Of a stretch of DNA of 62,851 nucleotides, positions 1 to 7,859 are shown piece by piece; position 1 is the first letter of the stretch, and each line of letters starts with the position of its first letter. Source of the stretch: Phycisphaerae bacterium. GTDB taxonomy: Bacteria; Planctomycetota; Phycisphaerae; UBA1845. The stretch lies in contig JABWBH010000021.1 of NCBI GenBank assembly GCA_013360585.1, positions 1 to 62,851 of the forward strand. The letters run 5' to 3'. The translations under genes and the position numbers were made by a program. A model generated the notes under the pieces. The model saw nothing but the letters and a program-made list of their open reading frames with translations, ran no database searches and was not told the DNA's origin.

Positions 1-35
1 GTGAGGGAGCGAGTCTTGCGACTCAGTGTCGCGGG

Positions 36-110
36 TTCGCTCCCGGTTCCGTGTGACAAGTTCGCTCCCGGTTCAATGCGACAAGTTCGCTCCCGGTTCA
101 GTGCGACGGG
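36..110. repeat. 25-bp tandem repeat array, three units
   Basis: Three consecutive 25-nt units (36-60, 61-85, 86-110) each begin TTCGCTCCCGGTTC and continue with a variable RYGYGACRRG-like tail. A fourth, diverged unit begins at 111 (TTCGCTCCCTTACGG), and a degenerate unit is visible at 11-35. There are no unique spacers between units, so this is a direct tandem array and not CRISPR. It is non-coding and lies downstream of the topoisomerase VI gene. Confidence 0.85.
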
Positions 111-181
111 TTCGCTCCCTTACGGTCGCGGCTCTGAAAAGACTGCGATGACAAACAGCGCCGCGACCGTAAGGGAGCGAA
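111..181. repeat. Perfect 22-bp inverted repeat (stem-loop)
   Basis: Bases 111-132 are the exact reverse complement of 160-181, leaving a 27-nt loop at 133-159. The arm core is CTCCCTTACGGTCGCGGC. The left arm starts in register with the 25-bp tandem array, so the array and the hairpin appear to be one composite element. There is no T-tract beside the stem, so an intrinsic terminator is not supported. Bases 182-311 show nothing further. Confidence 0.85.
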
Positions 182-311
182 CGTCGCCGCCCGGGATGCG
201 GTGGAACCCGTTGCTGACCCTTGAACATGGCTACATCACGTCAGGGGCTGACGCGCGCGGCTCGGGGGCGGACCGGAGACGCGCGATCCGAGCGCTGACG
301 AACTCCCCCGA

Positions 312-1448
312 TCAATCCAGCCACTGCTTCCGGTCCGCCAGCTTCATCGGCACGTACTCCTCCGTCAGGTACGTCAGCCGCTTGTTGATCATCGCCTCGA
401 CCTCCATCTTGAAGCCGTTGGCGATCATCTTGCGGATTTCCTTCTCCCACGGTTTTTTCCCCGCGAACCACGGGTAATCGAGGATCTGCTTCGCCCGCTT
501 CACGTCGTTGGCATCCAGCTCCAGCTTCACGTCGTCCGACAGTCCGCACCGCTCGTAATCGAAACTCGAGACGCCGATGAACTTCGCCTCGGGCACGGCC
601 ATCCGCTTCGACTCATACGCCAGGTTGATCGATCCCTGCTTGATCACGGAGTAGATGTAGTACCCCCACGGATCGTTATCGAGGAGAACGTACACCGGCA
701 GCTTCAGTTCATAATGCATCCGGAACAGGAGCCGCCGCATTCCGCGCGCCGGCTGCCCGCCGCCGTGCGAAACGATGCATCGGTGCTTCTCCCAGAAGCG
801 GTCCTCGTGAAAGCGCCGCCAGACGGTGTCCTTTTCGACGTGGAGAATGAACTTCGCGTCGCACTTCTTGAACTGCACGACGTCCGGTTCCACGATGCTC
901 GGCACGGCGTAACCCGCACTGCCCATCCGGGCGCAGTCGAGCGTGTTGCCGTCGTCGACCAGCGTGATCGGTCCGACGAGGTTGCCGCGGTTGCTGGCGA
1001 AGATGTGCAGCTCCTCGCGCAGGGAGTTGATCGCCACCTCGAGGTCTTCAAGGATCGGGTCGGACTCGGACTGGTCGTCGAACGTCTTCTCGCTCGTGCC
1101 GCGGATGGTGTGCTTCGCCATGTAGTAGATCTGGCGGATGCTGGCGGTCTTGTCGGCGTCGATGAGATCCTTGCACTTGCTGGCCACCAGCATCGTCTGC
1201 ATGAAGCGCTTCGCCTGCCCGTAGTTGAAGAAGTTGCGCTGCTGCTTGTTGTCGCCCATCTCGATCGTGCGCGACTTCTCATTGAACGCGACGTTCGACA
1301 GCGCCCGGATCGGAATGTCGATCGACGGATCGTGCTGCCGCAGCGCCGTGTCGGCCACGGTGCGGGCGAGTTTTTCCAGCTTTTCCCCGGCGTCCCTGCC
1401 CCGGCGCGTCCCTGACGGCGCTGTGCGCCCCGGATTCTTCCCGGCCAT
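312..1448 (-). CDS. top6A: DNA topoisomerase VI subunit A (Spo11-like)
   Basis: This is the type IIB topoisomerase A subunit, which cleaves both DNA strands through a tyrosyl linkage and works with an ATPase B subunit. The 378-residue product has the winged-helix region with RQIYYMAKHT (catalytic Tyr at about 109, paired Arg at 105). The Toprim domain has VEKD (Glu205) and LLDNDP (Asp257, Asp259), in the same relative spacing as the archaeal enzyme. Length matches the family, roughly 370 residues. I chose the ATG at 1448 because AGGAGG lies 7 nt upstream; a longer frame reaches 1562 but adds only basic low-complexity sequence. No B subunit is in the window. It could sit left of position 1, since 1-311 is empty. 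The enzyme is typical of archaea and plants and patchy in bacteria. The family call is secure; function as a complete enzyme depends on finding the B subunit. Confidence 0.9.
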   Translation of the reverse strand: MAGKNPGRTAPSGTRRGRDAGEKLEKLARTVADTALRQHDPSIDIPIRALSNVAFNEKSRTIEMGDNKQQRNFFNYGQAKRFMQTMLVASKCKDLIDADKTASIRQIYYMAKHTIRGTSEKTFDDQSESDPILEDLEVAINSLREELHIFASNRGNLVGPITLVDDGNTLDCARMGSAGYAVPSIVEPDVVQFKKCDAKFILHVEKDTVWRRFHEDRFWEKHRCIVSHGGGQPARGMRRLLFRMHYELKLPVYVLLDNDPWGYYIYSVIKQGSINLAYESKRMAVPEAKFIGVSSFDYERCGLSDDVKLELDANDVKRAKQILDYPWFAGKKPWEKEIRKMIANGFKMEVEAMINKRLTYLTEEYVPMKLADRKQWLD

Positions 1449-1589
1449 CCCTGTCCCTCCTCGTCCCGCGCTTGCAGACGCGGGCGCTTTGTCGTTTACT
1501 GAAACCATCCTCGCGGACGGCGCGTCAGCCGCCCGCCGGCGAACCGGGGCGCGGCGCTGCACACGCGAGGCAATCTCGGGGATGTCGCT

Positions 1590-4082
1590 GTGACGGTCAA
1601 GGTTCTCCTCATGATGTCGATGATGATTTCAACCGGCGCCCGCGCCGACGTGTTGCAGGAGCAGGTCCGCACGCCGACCTCCCCCTCGCCCGTCGCCAAC
1701 CGCGACCCGCTCGCTCCCGCCGCCTTCATCAAGCTCCCGATCGGCGCCATCACGCCGAAGGGCTGGCTGAGAACGCAGCTCGAACTCCAGCGCGACGGGT
1801 TCATCGGCCGACTCGACGAGTTGTCCCGCTTCATCCGCCTCGACAGCGGCTGGCTGCAACCGGATAACGAAGGCTGGGAGGAAGCGCCGTACTGGCTGAA
1901 GGGCTACGTGGACACCGCCTGCGTCCTGAAAGACCCGGACATGATGGCCGAGGCCCGACGCTGGATCGACGCCTGCCTCGACAGCCAGCAGGACGACGGC
2001 TACTTCGGTCCGCAGTCGCTGAAGCGCGGACGCGACTGGTGGTCGCACATGGTCGTGCTCTACGTCTTCCGGAGCTTTCACGAGGCGACCGGCGACGAGC
2101 GCATCATCCCCGCGATGCTGCGGTTCTTCCGCTTCCTCGAACAAAGACCCGAAGAAGACCTCATTCCCTACAAGTGGGGCGAAGGCCCCTACCGCAAGGA
2201 GTGGTGGCAGAGCGTCCGCAGCGGTGACCTGATGCAATCGCTCTACTGGACTTACAACCGCACCGGCGAGACCTGGCTCCTCGACCTCGCCCGGCGCGTT
2301 CACGAGCGCTCCGCCGACTGGGTCGGCGGTATCCCCACCTGGCACGGCGTCAACATCTGCCAGGGCTTCCGCGAACCGGCGGTGTTCTCGCAGCAGTCGA
2401 AGGACGTCGCGCATCTTCAGGCGACCTACCGCAATTACGCCACGGTCTGGGGCGAGTACGGACAGGTTCCCGGCGGCATGTTCGGCGCGGACGAGAACTG
2501 CCGGAAGGGCTTCACCGGCCCGCGCCAGGCCGCGGAAACCTGCTCGATGGTCGAGTTCATGAATTCCTGCCAGGAGATCATCAGGATTGACGGGCTGTCC
2601 ACCTGGGGCGACCGTTGCGAAGACGTCGCCTTCAACTCCCTGCCCGCCAGCATGACCGCCGATCTGCGCGGTCTGCATTACCTCACCGCGCCGAACATGG
2701 TGCAGCTCGATCGGCACAACAAGGCCCCGGGCATCGAAAACGGCGGTGAAATGCTCTCTTTCAACCCGTGGAGTTACCGCTGCTGCCAGCACAACGCCGG
2801 ACAGGGCTGGCCGTATTACGCCGAGCACCTCTGGATGATGACCCCGGACGGCGGGCTGGCGTTCGTGTTGGTCGCGCCGTGCGAGGTGACCGCACGCGTC
2901 GGAGACGGAGCGCTCACCGGCGGCGGGGCTGTCGCCACGGTGCTCGTCGAAACCGAGTACCCCTTCGATGAAAACCTCTCCCTGCGCGTGCGCCTGTCGA
3001 AGCCCGCCACGTTCCCGCTGCTGCTGCGGAAACCGGACTGGTGCGGACAACCCGGCGTCACCGTCAACGGCGCGGAGATCTCGCCGCCCGCGACGAAGGG
3101 CGGATTCCTGCGCATCGAGCGGGAGTGGCGCGACGGCGACGTCGTACACGTCGGCTTCCCGATGGAGGTCGCCGTCCGCCGCTGGGACGCCCACGGCGGG
3201 TGCGTCTCGATCCATCGCGGACCGCTGACCTACTCCCTGCGCATCGAGGAGGAGTGGCGCGCCTACGCGGGCACGCCGCGCTGGCCGGCTTTCGAGGTTT
3301 TCCCGAAAACACCGTGGAATTACGGCCTGATGCTCGACGCCGACAACCCCGCGTCTTCGATCACCGTCGTCCGCCGCACGGGGTTGCTGCCGCGCCAACC
3401 CTTTGTGCTCGACGGCTCGCCGGTCGTTCTCGAAGCGAAGGCCCGACGCATCCCGGAGTGGACGCTCGACCGCCGCGGACTCATCACCGAGGTGCAGCCC
3501 AGCCCCGCAAAGGTCGCCCCCGGTGAACCGGAGACCGTGACGCTCATCCCGATGGGCGCAGCCCGACTCCGCATCTCGGCGTTCCCGACGGTCACCACCG
3601 ACTCCGCCGGACACGTCTGGAAGGCCCCGCCCCCCTCGCGGCATACCGCCTCGTTCGAGTCCCCGGTTGACGACATCGCCGCGGTCTCCGACGGCCGTAT
3701 TCCGAAGAACTCGAACGACCACGACGTCCCGCGCTTCACCTTCTGGGACCACAAAGGCACGACGGAGTGGGTCACGTACGATTTCGAGGCGATCCGCCGC
3801 GTGTCCGCCACGCGCGTGTACTGGTTCGACGACGAACCGAAGGGCGGCGGCTGCCGCGTCCCAGCCGGGTGGGAAGTGCAGTACAAGAAGGGAGACGACT
3901 GGCTCCCGGTCCAGTTGACCGGGGGCTCAACCTACGCGGTCGACAAAGACCGGTTCTGCGACGTGATGTTCCAGGACGTGGAGACCACCGCCCTGCGCCT
4001 CCTCATCCGCCTCCAACCGGGCTTCTCCGCCGGCCTGCTCGAGTGGGAAATCGCCGGCGACCGCATCCCCGCGCCGAAATGA
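1590..4082 (+). CDS. Secreted GH127-family glycoside hydrolase (beta-L-arabinofuranosidase-like)
   Basis: The 830-residue protein opens with a signal peptide (hydrophobic residues 4-16, cleavage near ARA-D20). The GH127 (former DUF1680) catalytic (alpha/alpha)6 region follows at about 45-420, then beta-sandwich regions. The family's zinc/thiolate centre is visible: Glu302 (GADENC), Glu316 and Cys318 (AAETCS), Cys398 and Cys399 (YRCCQHN). In characterised members the second cluster supplies the nucleophilic cysteine. The last 130 residues, around GTTEWVTYDFE and GWEVQYKKG, resemble a discoidin/F5-8 type C carbohydrate-binding fold. The start is GTG with a GGGGA motif 7 nt upstream. The gene is monocistronic and divergent from top6A. 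It probably removes arabinofuranose or related sugars from plant or algal polysaccharides; exact substrate is unknown. Confidence 0.85.
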   Translation: MTVKVLLMMSMMISTGARADVLQEQVRTPTSPSPVANRDPLAPAAFIKLPIGAITPKGWLRTQLELQRDGFIGRLDELSRFIRLDSGWLQPDNEGWEEAPYWLKGYVDTACVLKDPDMMAEARRWIDACLDSQQDDGYFGPQSLKRGRDWWSHMVVLYVFRSFHEATGDERIIPAMLRFFRFLEQRPEEDLIPYKWGEGPYRKEWWQSVRSGDLMQSLYWTYNRTGETWLLDLARRVHERSADWVGGIPTWHGVNICQGFREPAVFSQQSKDVAHLQATYRNYATVWGEYGQVPGGMFGADENCRKGFTGPRQAAETCSMVEFMNSCQEIIRIDGLSTWGDRCEDVAFNSLPASMTADLRGLHYLTAPNMVQLDRHNKAPGIENGGEMLSFNPWSYRCCQHNAGQGWPYYAEHLWMMTPDGGLAFVLVAPCEVTARVGDGALTGGGAVATVLVETEYPFDENLSLRVRLSKPATFPLLLRKPDWCGQPGVTVNGAEISPPATKGGFLRIEREWRDGDVVHVGFPMEVAVRRWDAHGGCVSIHRGPLTYSLRIEEEWRAYAGTPRWPAFEVFPKTPWNYGLMLDADNPASSITVVRRTGLLPRQPFVLDGSPVVLEAKARRIPEWTLDRRGLITEVQPSPAKVAPGEPETVTLIPMGAARLRISAFPTVTTDSAGHVWKAPPPSRHTASFESPVDDIAAVSDGRIPKNSNDHDVPRFTFWDHKGTTEWVTYDFEAIRRVSATRVYWFDDEPKGGGCRVPAGWEVQYKKGDDWLPVQLTGGSTYAVDKDRFCDVMFQDVETTALRLLIRLQPGFSAGLLEWEIAGDRIPAPK

Positions 4083-4356
4083 AGGCGGCAACCTGTTAAA
4101 CGGTTAACGCCTGACAAGATATCCCGGGTTATACGTCTACACGCTCTTCAAAACCTGCGTGAAAGGCCCGAAAGGCCGGCTTCCTGACGGGCGCGGCTCG
4201 GCTTTGCAACAGCGTGTTACTACACTCGCTCCCCTGCGGGTGTGAGTTGGTCTTGAAGCGCCTTCCAGGATAGCAGGAGTGGGCACGTGTTGGCGCGATC
4301 GGACGCTGTTCGCGTCGCCGACATAAGCATCAAGCCGGTCATCACGCCCACCGCCC
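4083..4356. other. Intergenic region with imperfect palindromes
   Basis: This 274-bp spacer lies between two converging genes. It contains GTTAA-ACGG-TTAAC near 4096 and an imperfect stem around 4212-4235 (ACACTCGC / GCGGGTGT with loop TCCCCT). No T-tract follows either, so I do not call a terminator. No coding potential is seen. Confidence 0.5.
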
Positions 4357-5796
4357 TCACCGGCTTCGCTTCTTCCGGTCCTTCCGCTTGTCCTTTTTGC
4401 TCAGCGAGCGCTGCGTCGCCGTCGTTGAGGCTTTGAGTTTGCGCAACTGTCCGCCGCTGGCCATGAGGTTGCCCACCTGCGTGCTGAACTTGATCCGCTG
4501 GAGCATGTTCATCCCGCTCATCTTCTTCATCATGTCGCGCATCGTCTCGAACTGCTTGACCAGCCCGGAGACGTCCTGCGGATCGAGGCCCGCGCCGCGG
4601 GCGATGCGGCGGCGGCGGGAGGCGTCGATCAGCTCCGGTTTCGCCCGCTCCTTCGGCGTCATCGAGTCGATCAGCGCCTCCAGATGCACCAGTTCGTGAT
4701 CGTCGACGTCCTCGTCCTGGACCAGACCGCTCATGCCCGGAATCTTCTTCATCAGATCCTTCATCGAACCCATCTTGCGCAGCTTGCGGAGGTGATCGCG
4801 GAAGTCCTCCAGCGAGAACGACCCCTTCGCCATCTTCGCCTCCAGCTTCGCCGCCTCATCCTTGTCGAACTGCTGCTGCGCCTGCTCGACCAGCGAGAGG
4901 ACGTCGCCCATCCCGAGAATCCGACCGGCGATGCGGTCCGGACGGAACTCCTCCAGCGCCTCCATCTTCTCGCCCACGCCGATGAACTTGATCGGCTTGC
5001 CGGTGATGTGCTTCACCGACAGCGCCGCGCCGCCGCGCGTGTCCGAGTCGAACTTCGTGAGGATGCAGGCGTCGATCTCCAGCCGCTCGTTGAAGATCTT
5101 CGCGGTGTTCACCGCGTCCTGCCCGGTCATCGCGTCCAGCACGAGGTAGACCTGGTGCGGGTTGCACTGCTTCGCGACCGACTCCAGCTCCTGCATCAGC
5201 GCCTCGTCGATGGCGAGGCGCCCGGCGGTGTCGAGGATGACCACGTCGCGGTCCGTCTTCTTCGCGTAGGCGATGCCGTTGGTGCAGACCTTGACCGCAT
5301 TCTCGTGCCCGCGCTCGGTATACGCCGGCACGCCGATCTGACGACCGATCACCTCAAGCTGGTCGATCGCCGCCGGACGCTTCAGGTCCGCCGCCACCAG
5401 CAGCGGACGCTTCGCCTTCTTCAGCAGCATCGACGCCATCTTGCCACACGTCGTCGTCTTACCCGACCCCTGCAAGCCCGCCATCAGCAGCACCGTCGGT
5501 CCCGGCGAGACGAAGGGAATGCGCGGATCGACCGGCCCCATGATCCGCACGAGTTCGTCATGCACGATCTTGACCATCACCTGGTCGGGCTTGAGCGTCT
5601 TGACGACCTCCGCCCCGATCGCCTTGACCTGCACCTCGTCGCAGAACTTCCGCGCCACCTCGAGGTTCACGTCGGCTTCGAGCAGCGCGGTGCGAATCTC
5701 GCGCATGATCTCCCCGACGTTCTCCTCGGTGATCTTCCCGCGTCCGCGCAGCCCGCGGAATACGTTCCCCAGCCGGTCCGTTAATGCGTCGAACAT
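4357..5796 (-). CDS. ffh: Signal recognition particle protein Ffh (SRP54 homologue)
   Basis: This GTPase binds signal sequences of nascent membrane and secreted proteins and targets ribosomes to SecYEG through FtsY and SRP RNA. The 479-residue protein has the N-domain helical bundle, then the G domain with P-loop GLQGSGKTTT (about 107-116), DTAGRL, and TKFDSDTRGG. The methionine-rich M domain has the RNA-binding SRRRRIARGAG segment and a run of Met residues (MRDMMKKMSGMNM). The tail is Lys/Arg-rich. It is slightly longer than the usual 450. The ATG lies just behind a candidate promoter at 5828-5836. It is not in the common ffh-rpsP-trmD operon order here. Confidence 0.97.
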   Translation of the reverse strand: MFDALTDRLGNVFRGLRGRGKITEENVGEIMREIRTALLEADVNLEVARKFCDEVQVKAIGAEVVKTLKPDQVMVKIVHDELVRIMGPVDPRIPFVSPGPTVLLMAGLQGSGKTTTCGKMASMLLKKAKRPLLVAADLKRPAAIDQLEVIGRQIGVPAYTERGHENAVKVCTNGIAYAKKTDRDVVILDTAGRLAIDEALMQELESVAKQCNPHQVYLVLDAMTGQDAVNTAKIFNERLEIDACILTKFDSDTRGGAALSVKHITGKPIKFIGVGEKMEALEEFRPDRIAGRILGMGDVLSLVEQAQQQFDKDEAAKLEAKMAKGSFSLEDFRDHLRKLRKMGSMKDLMKKIPGMSGLVQDEDVDDHELVHLEALIDSMTPKERAKPELIDASRRRRIARGAGLDPQDVSGLVKQFETMRDMMKKMSGMNMLQRIKFSTQVGNLMASGGQLRKLKASTTATQRSLSKKDKRKDRKKRSR

Positions 5797-6126
5797 GCTC
5801 GTCTCACGTCCTTTCCTCTGCCGCGGAATTATATATCAAACGCGCCGGCGGACGACCCCGCCCGCGACCGTCGCCGACATCACCGCCCTGACCAATATCG
5901 GGGCTTTACCGACGTCCATCCGTTTGTATGATTCACACAGTGCAGTGCGGCGCTCCCGCACTTCGTGGAAGGACGCCGGATGACCGACACCCCAACCCCA
6001 GCGCATCACGCCGGATCCAGCGATCCCGGCCGGCGCCGCACGATGGGGCATGCGGTCTGCTGTCGTAAGACCGCGGATCCGCGATCCTCGTCGTCACGAT
6101 AAGCGTGAACCAGGAGACTCCCCTTA
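5797..6126. other. Divergent intergenic region between ffh and rnhA
   Basis: This 330-bp spacer separates two divergently read genes. The ffh side has a TATATAAT box. The rnhA side ends with CAGGAGACTCCCCTTA before the ATG, which gives a Shine-Dalgarno AGGAGA at good spacing. A GC-rich imperfect hairpin lies near 5940-5965 (GTGC...GCAC). No ORF with coding character is seen. Confidence 0.6.
5828..5836 (-). promoter_or_regulatory. Candidate -10 element for ffh
   Basis: Read on the minus strand, the sequence is TGATATATAATTCC. It offers either a perfect TATAAT (5833-5828) or an extended -10 of the TGA-TATATA form. No good -35 is present at 17 bp, so an extended -10 promoter is the better reading. 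A transcription start near 5820 would leave a leader of about 25 nt before the ffh ATG at 5796. Confidence 0.4.
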
Positions 6127-6600
6127 ATGACCCCCGAAGCCGACGTCATCCTCTACACCGACGGCGCCTGCAGCGGCAACCCGGGGCCCGGCGGCTGGGG
6201 CGCGTTGCTCGTCAACCCGGCGACAAAGAAAATCCGCAAGCTCTCCGGCGGCGATCCCAACACCACCAACAATCGGATGGAGCTGACCGGCGTCATCGAG
6301 GGCCTGCGCGCCCTGCGCGGGAGCAAGCGCTGGCGCGTCCGCGTCGTCACCGACAGCGAATACGTGGTCAAGGGCATGACGGAGTGGATCGACGGCTGGA
6401 TCGCCAACAACTGGCGCAAGGGGAGGAAATCCGGCGGCGACGAAGTCAAAAACGCCGACCTCTGGAAGACGCTCCACGAACTGGCCGGGAAGTACGAGGT
6501 CTCGTTCGAACATATCCGAGGCCACGCCGGACACCCGGAAAACGAGGAATGCGACCGCCTCGCCGTGGCGGCCGCCCGTCGCGCCGCCGGCCAGGCGTAG
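6127..6600 (+). CDS. rnhA: Ribonuclease HI
   Basis: It degrades the RNA strand of RNA-DNA hybrids, in primer removal and R-loop clearance. The 157-residue length is normal. The DEDD active site is complete: Asp12 in YTDGACSGNPG, Glu52 in NNRMEL, Asp76 in VTDSEYVVKG and Asp143 in ENEECDRLA, with His133 in the RGHAGH loop. The basic protrusion (WIANNWRKGRKSGG) of E. coli-type enzymes is present. The ATG has AGGAGA about 9 nt upstream. It converges on the exported nuclease-fold gene downstream. Confidence 0.96.
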   Translation: MTPEADVILYTDGACSGNPGPGGWGALLVNPATKKIRKLSGGDPNTTNNRMELTGVIEGLRALRGSKRWRVRVVTDSEYVVKGMTEWIDGWIANNWRKGRKSGGDEVKNADLWKTLHELAGKYEVSFEHIRGHAGHPENEECDRLAVAAARRAAGQA

Positions 6601-6675
6601 GCGACGTGATTTCGCCTTCAGGGCGATGCGCCAGTCGGAACTCGAGAGCACCCCGCCAGCCCCGCTCCCGCAGGA

Positions 6676-7671
6676 TTACGGCTGGCCGTCAAAGCTCAAC
6701 CGCGCCCACACCGGATAATGATCGGACAGGTTCCGGTCGCAATGCCCCTCGTCGCACATCCGCTTCGGCGCCAGCGGAACGAGCACCGCGTAGCGCAACG
6801 GCGACACCGTGACCCGTCCGTTCCGGCTGTCCCCGATGAGCACGTAATCCAACCGCCCGCTCGGTCCGTCCCCGTCGTCCGGGTAGAAGTATCGCGTCAG
6901 CGTATTGTTGTCCTGGTCCCAGGTGTACGTCGTGTCCTGCACGTCCGGATCGCGGGCGACATCGCGCAGATCCGCTCCGTCCAGCAGAAGCTCCGTGAAC
7001 GTCGTGCTGTATTCGTTCGTCCGCCGGTTCTCACCGTAGACGTTGAAGTCGCCGATCGCCACCACCGGGCGCGACGGGTACGTTGCCTGGTATTTGCGGA
7101 TGCGCTTCGCAAGCTGCCGCATCTGACTGCGCCGCGCGTCCATCGCCGAGTCGTAATAATCCGACTGCATATGCGTGTTGAACAGACCGATCGCGAAACC
7201 GTCCTTGACGATCGTCGCCTCCAGCCACCCCTTCGCCGCGAAGAACTCGAACCCCGCACCGTCCTGATACATCTTCTGCTTCGCGTCGCGCAGCTCGAAA
7301 CGGCTGTGCATCGCCAGACCCGAATGCTCGAGGTTGCCCTTGTACTTGAACCCCGTGAACGAGCAGCACATCCGGTCCGCGTAATGATGCCGAACATAAG
7401 GGCGCCACAGATCCCCCTCGTCCCAGATTTCCTGGTATGCGATCCAGTCCAGCTCGCCCATCCACGTCTGCGAAATCCAGTACGCCCGCTCCGCGTCGGC
7501 CCAACTGTCCACGAAGGAATCCCCCGCCAGGTGCGCGTTGTACGCCACCACTTCCAGTGTCGTCTGCGCCGAAGGCTGCGGATCGTCCCCTGCGCAGGGC
7601 AGCGCCATCGCCAACATCAGCAGAACCGTGCGGATAGGAAGAAACGTCGGCAGAACGTTGAACGAGTACAT
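6676..7671 (-). CDS. Secreted endonuclease/exonuclease/phosphatase-fold protein
   Basis: The 331-residue product starts with a signal peptide (MYSFNVLPTF, then a hydrophobic core, cleavage near CAGD). It carries the metal-dependent DNase I/sphingomyelinase fold: VVAYNAHLAG, YQEIWDEG (metal Glu), FNTHMQSDYYD, IGDFNVYG (Asp/Asn) and SDHYPVWA (catalytic Asp-His). The THMQS and SDHYPVW spellings resemble bacterial sphingomyelinase C more than DNA-repair nucleases, but the substrate (lipid, DNA or phosphate ester) cannot be read from sequence. I chose the ATG at 7671 because the secretion signal starts there and GGGAG precedes it; the frame extends 21 residues further. The gene lies downstream of a terminator, so it probably has its own promoter. 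Confidence 0.82.
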   Translation of the reverse strand: MYSFNVLPTFLPIRTVLLMLAMALPCAGDDPQPSAQTTLEVVAYNAHLAGDSFVDSWADAERAYWISQTWMGELDWIAYQEIWDEGDLWRPYVRHHYADRMCCSFTGFKYKGNLEHSGLAMHSRFELRDAKQKMYQDGAGFEFFAAKGWLEATIVKDGFAIGLFNTHMQSDYYDSAMDARRSQMRQLAKRIRKYQATYPSRPVVAIGDFNVYGENRRTNEYSTTFTELLLDGADLRDVARDPDVQDTTYTWDQDNNTLTRYFYPDDGDGPSGRLDYVLIGDSRNGRVTVSPLRYAVLVPLAPKRMCDEGHCDRNLSDHYPVWARLSFDGQP

Positions 7672-7787
7672 GAAATCCCGCTCCCGGAGCTTCGCGTCGG
7701 TGTCGACGGCGCCCTTGCGCCGCCAGATCGTCAAAAGCTCGGGAGCATTGTACCCGCCGGACCGTCTTGCGCCATCCGCAGATGAAT

Positions 7788-7824
7788 AAAAAAGTCGCCG
7801 GCTCCCGCTTCGAGAACCGGCGAC
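7788..7824 (-). terminator. Rho-independent terminator of the Cys-rich repeat gene
   Basis: On the minus strand an 8-bp stem GTCGCCGG/CCGGCGAC (7824-7817 and 7801-7794) with a 15-nt loop is followed directly by six T residues (7793-7788). It lies 35 bp after the stop at 7860 and before the next gene. Confidence 0.8.
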
Positions 7825-7859
7825 CGAACTGATCCGCCTCGCTTACACCGCGACCCGCG

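Noticed and set aside
36-110. CRISPR array
   Set aside because: The units are directly contiguous, with no unique spacers and no cas genes in the window.
1629-3752. Long minus-strand open frame (707 codons) opposite the GH127 gene
   Set aside because: It lies wholly antisense to a gene with a complete active site, has no recognisable domain and is a product of GC-rich codon bias.
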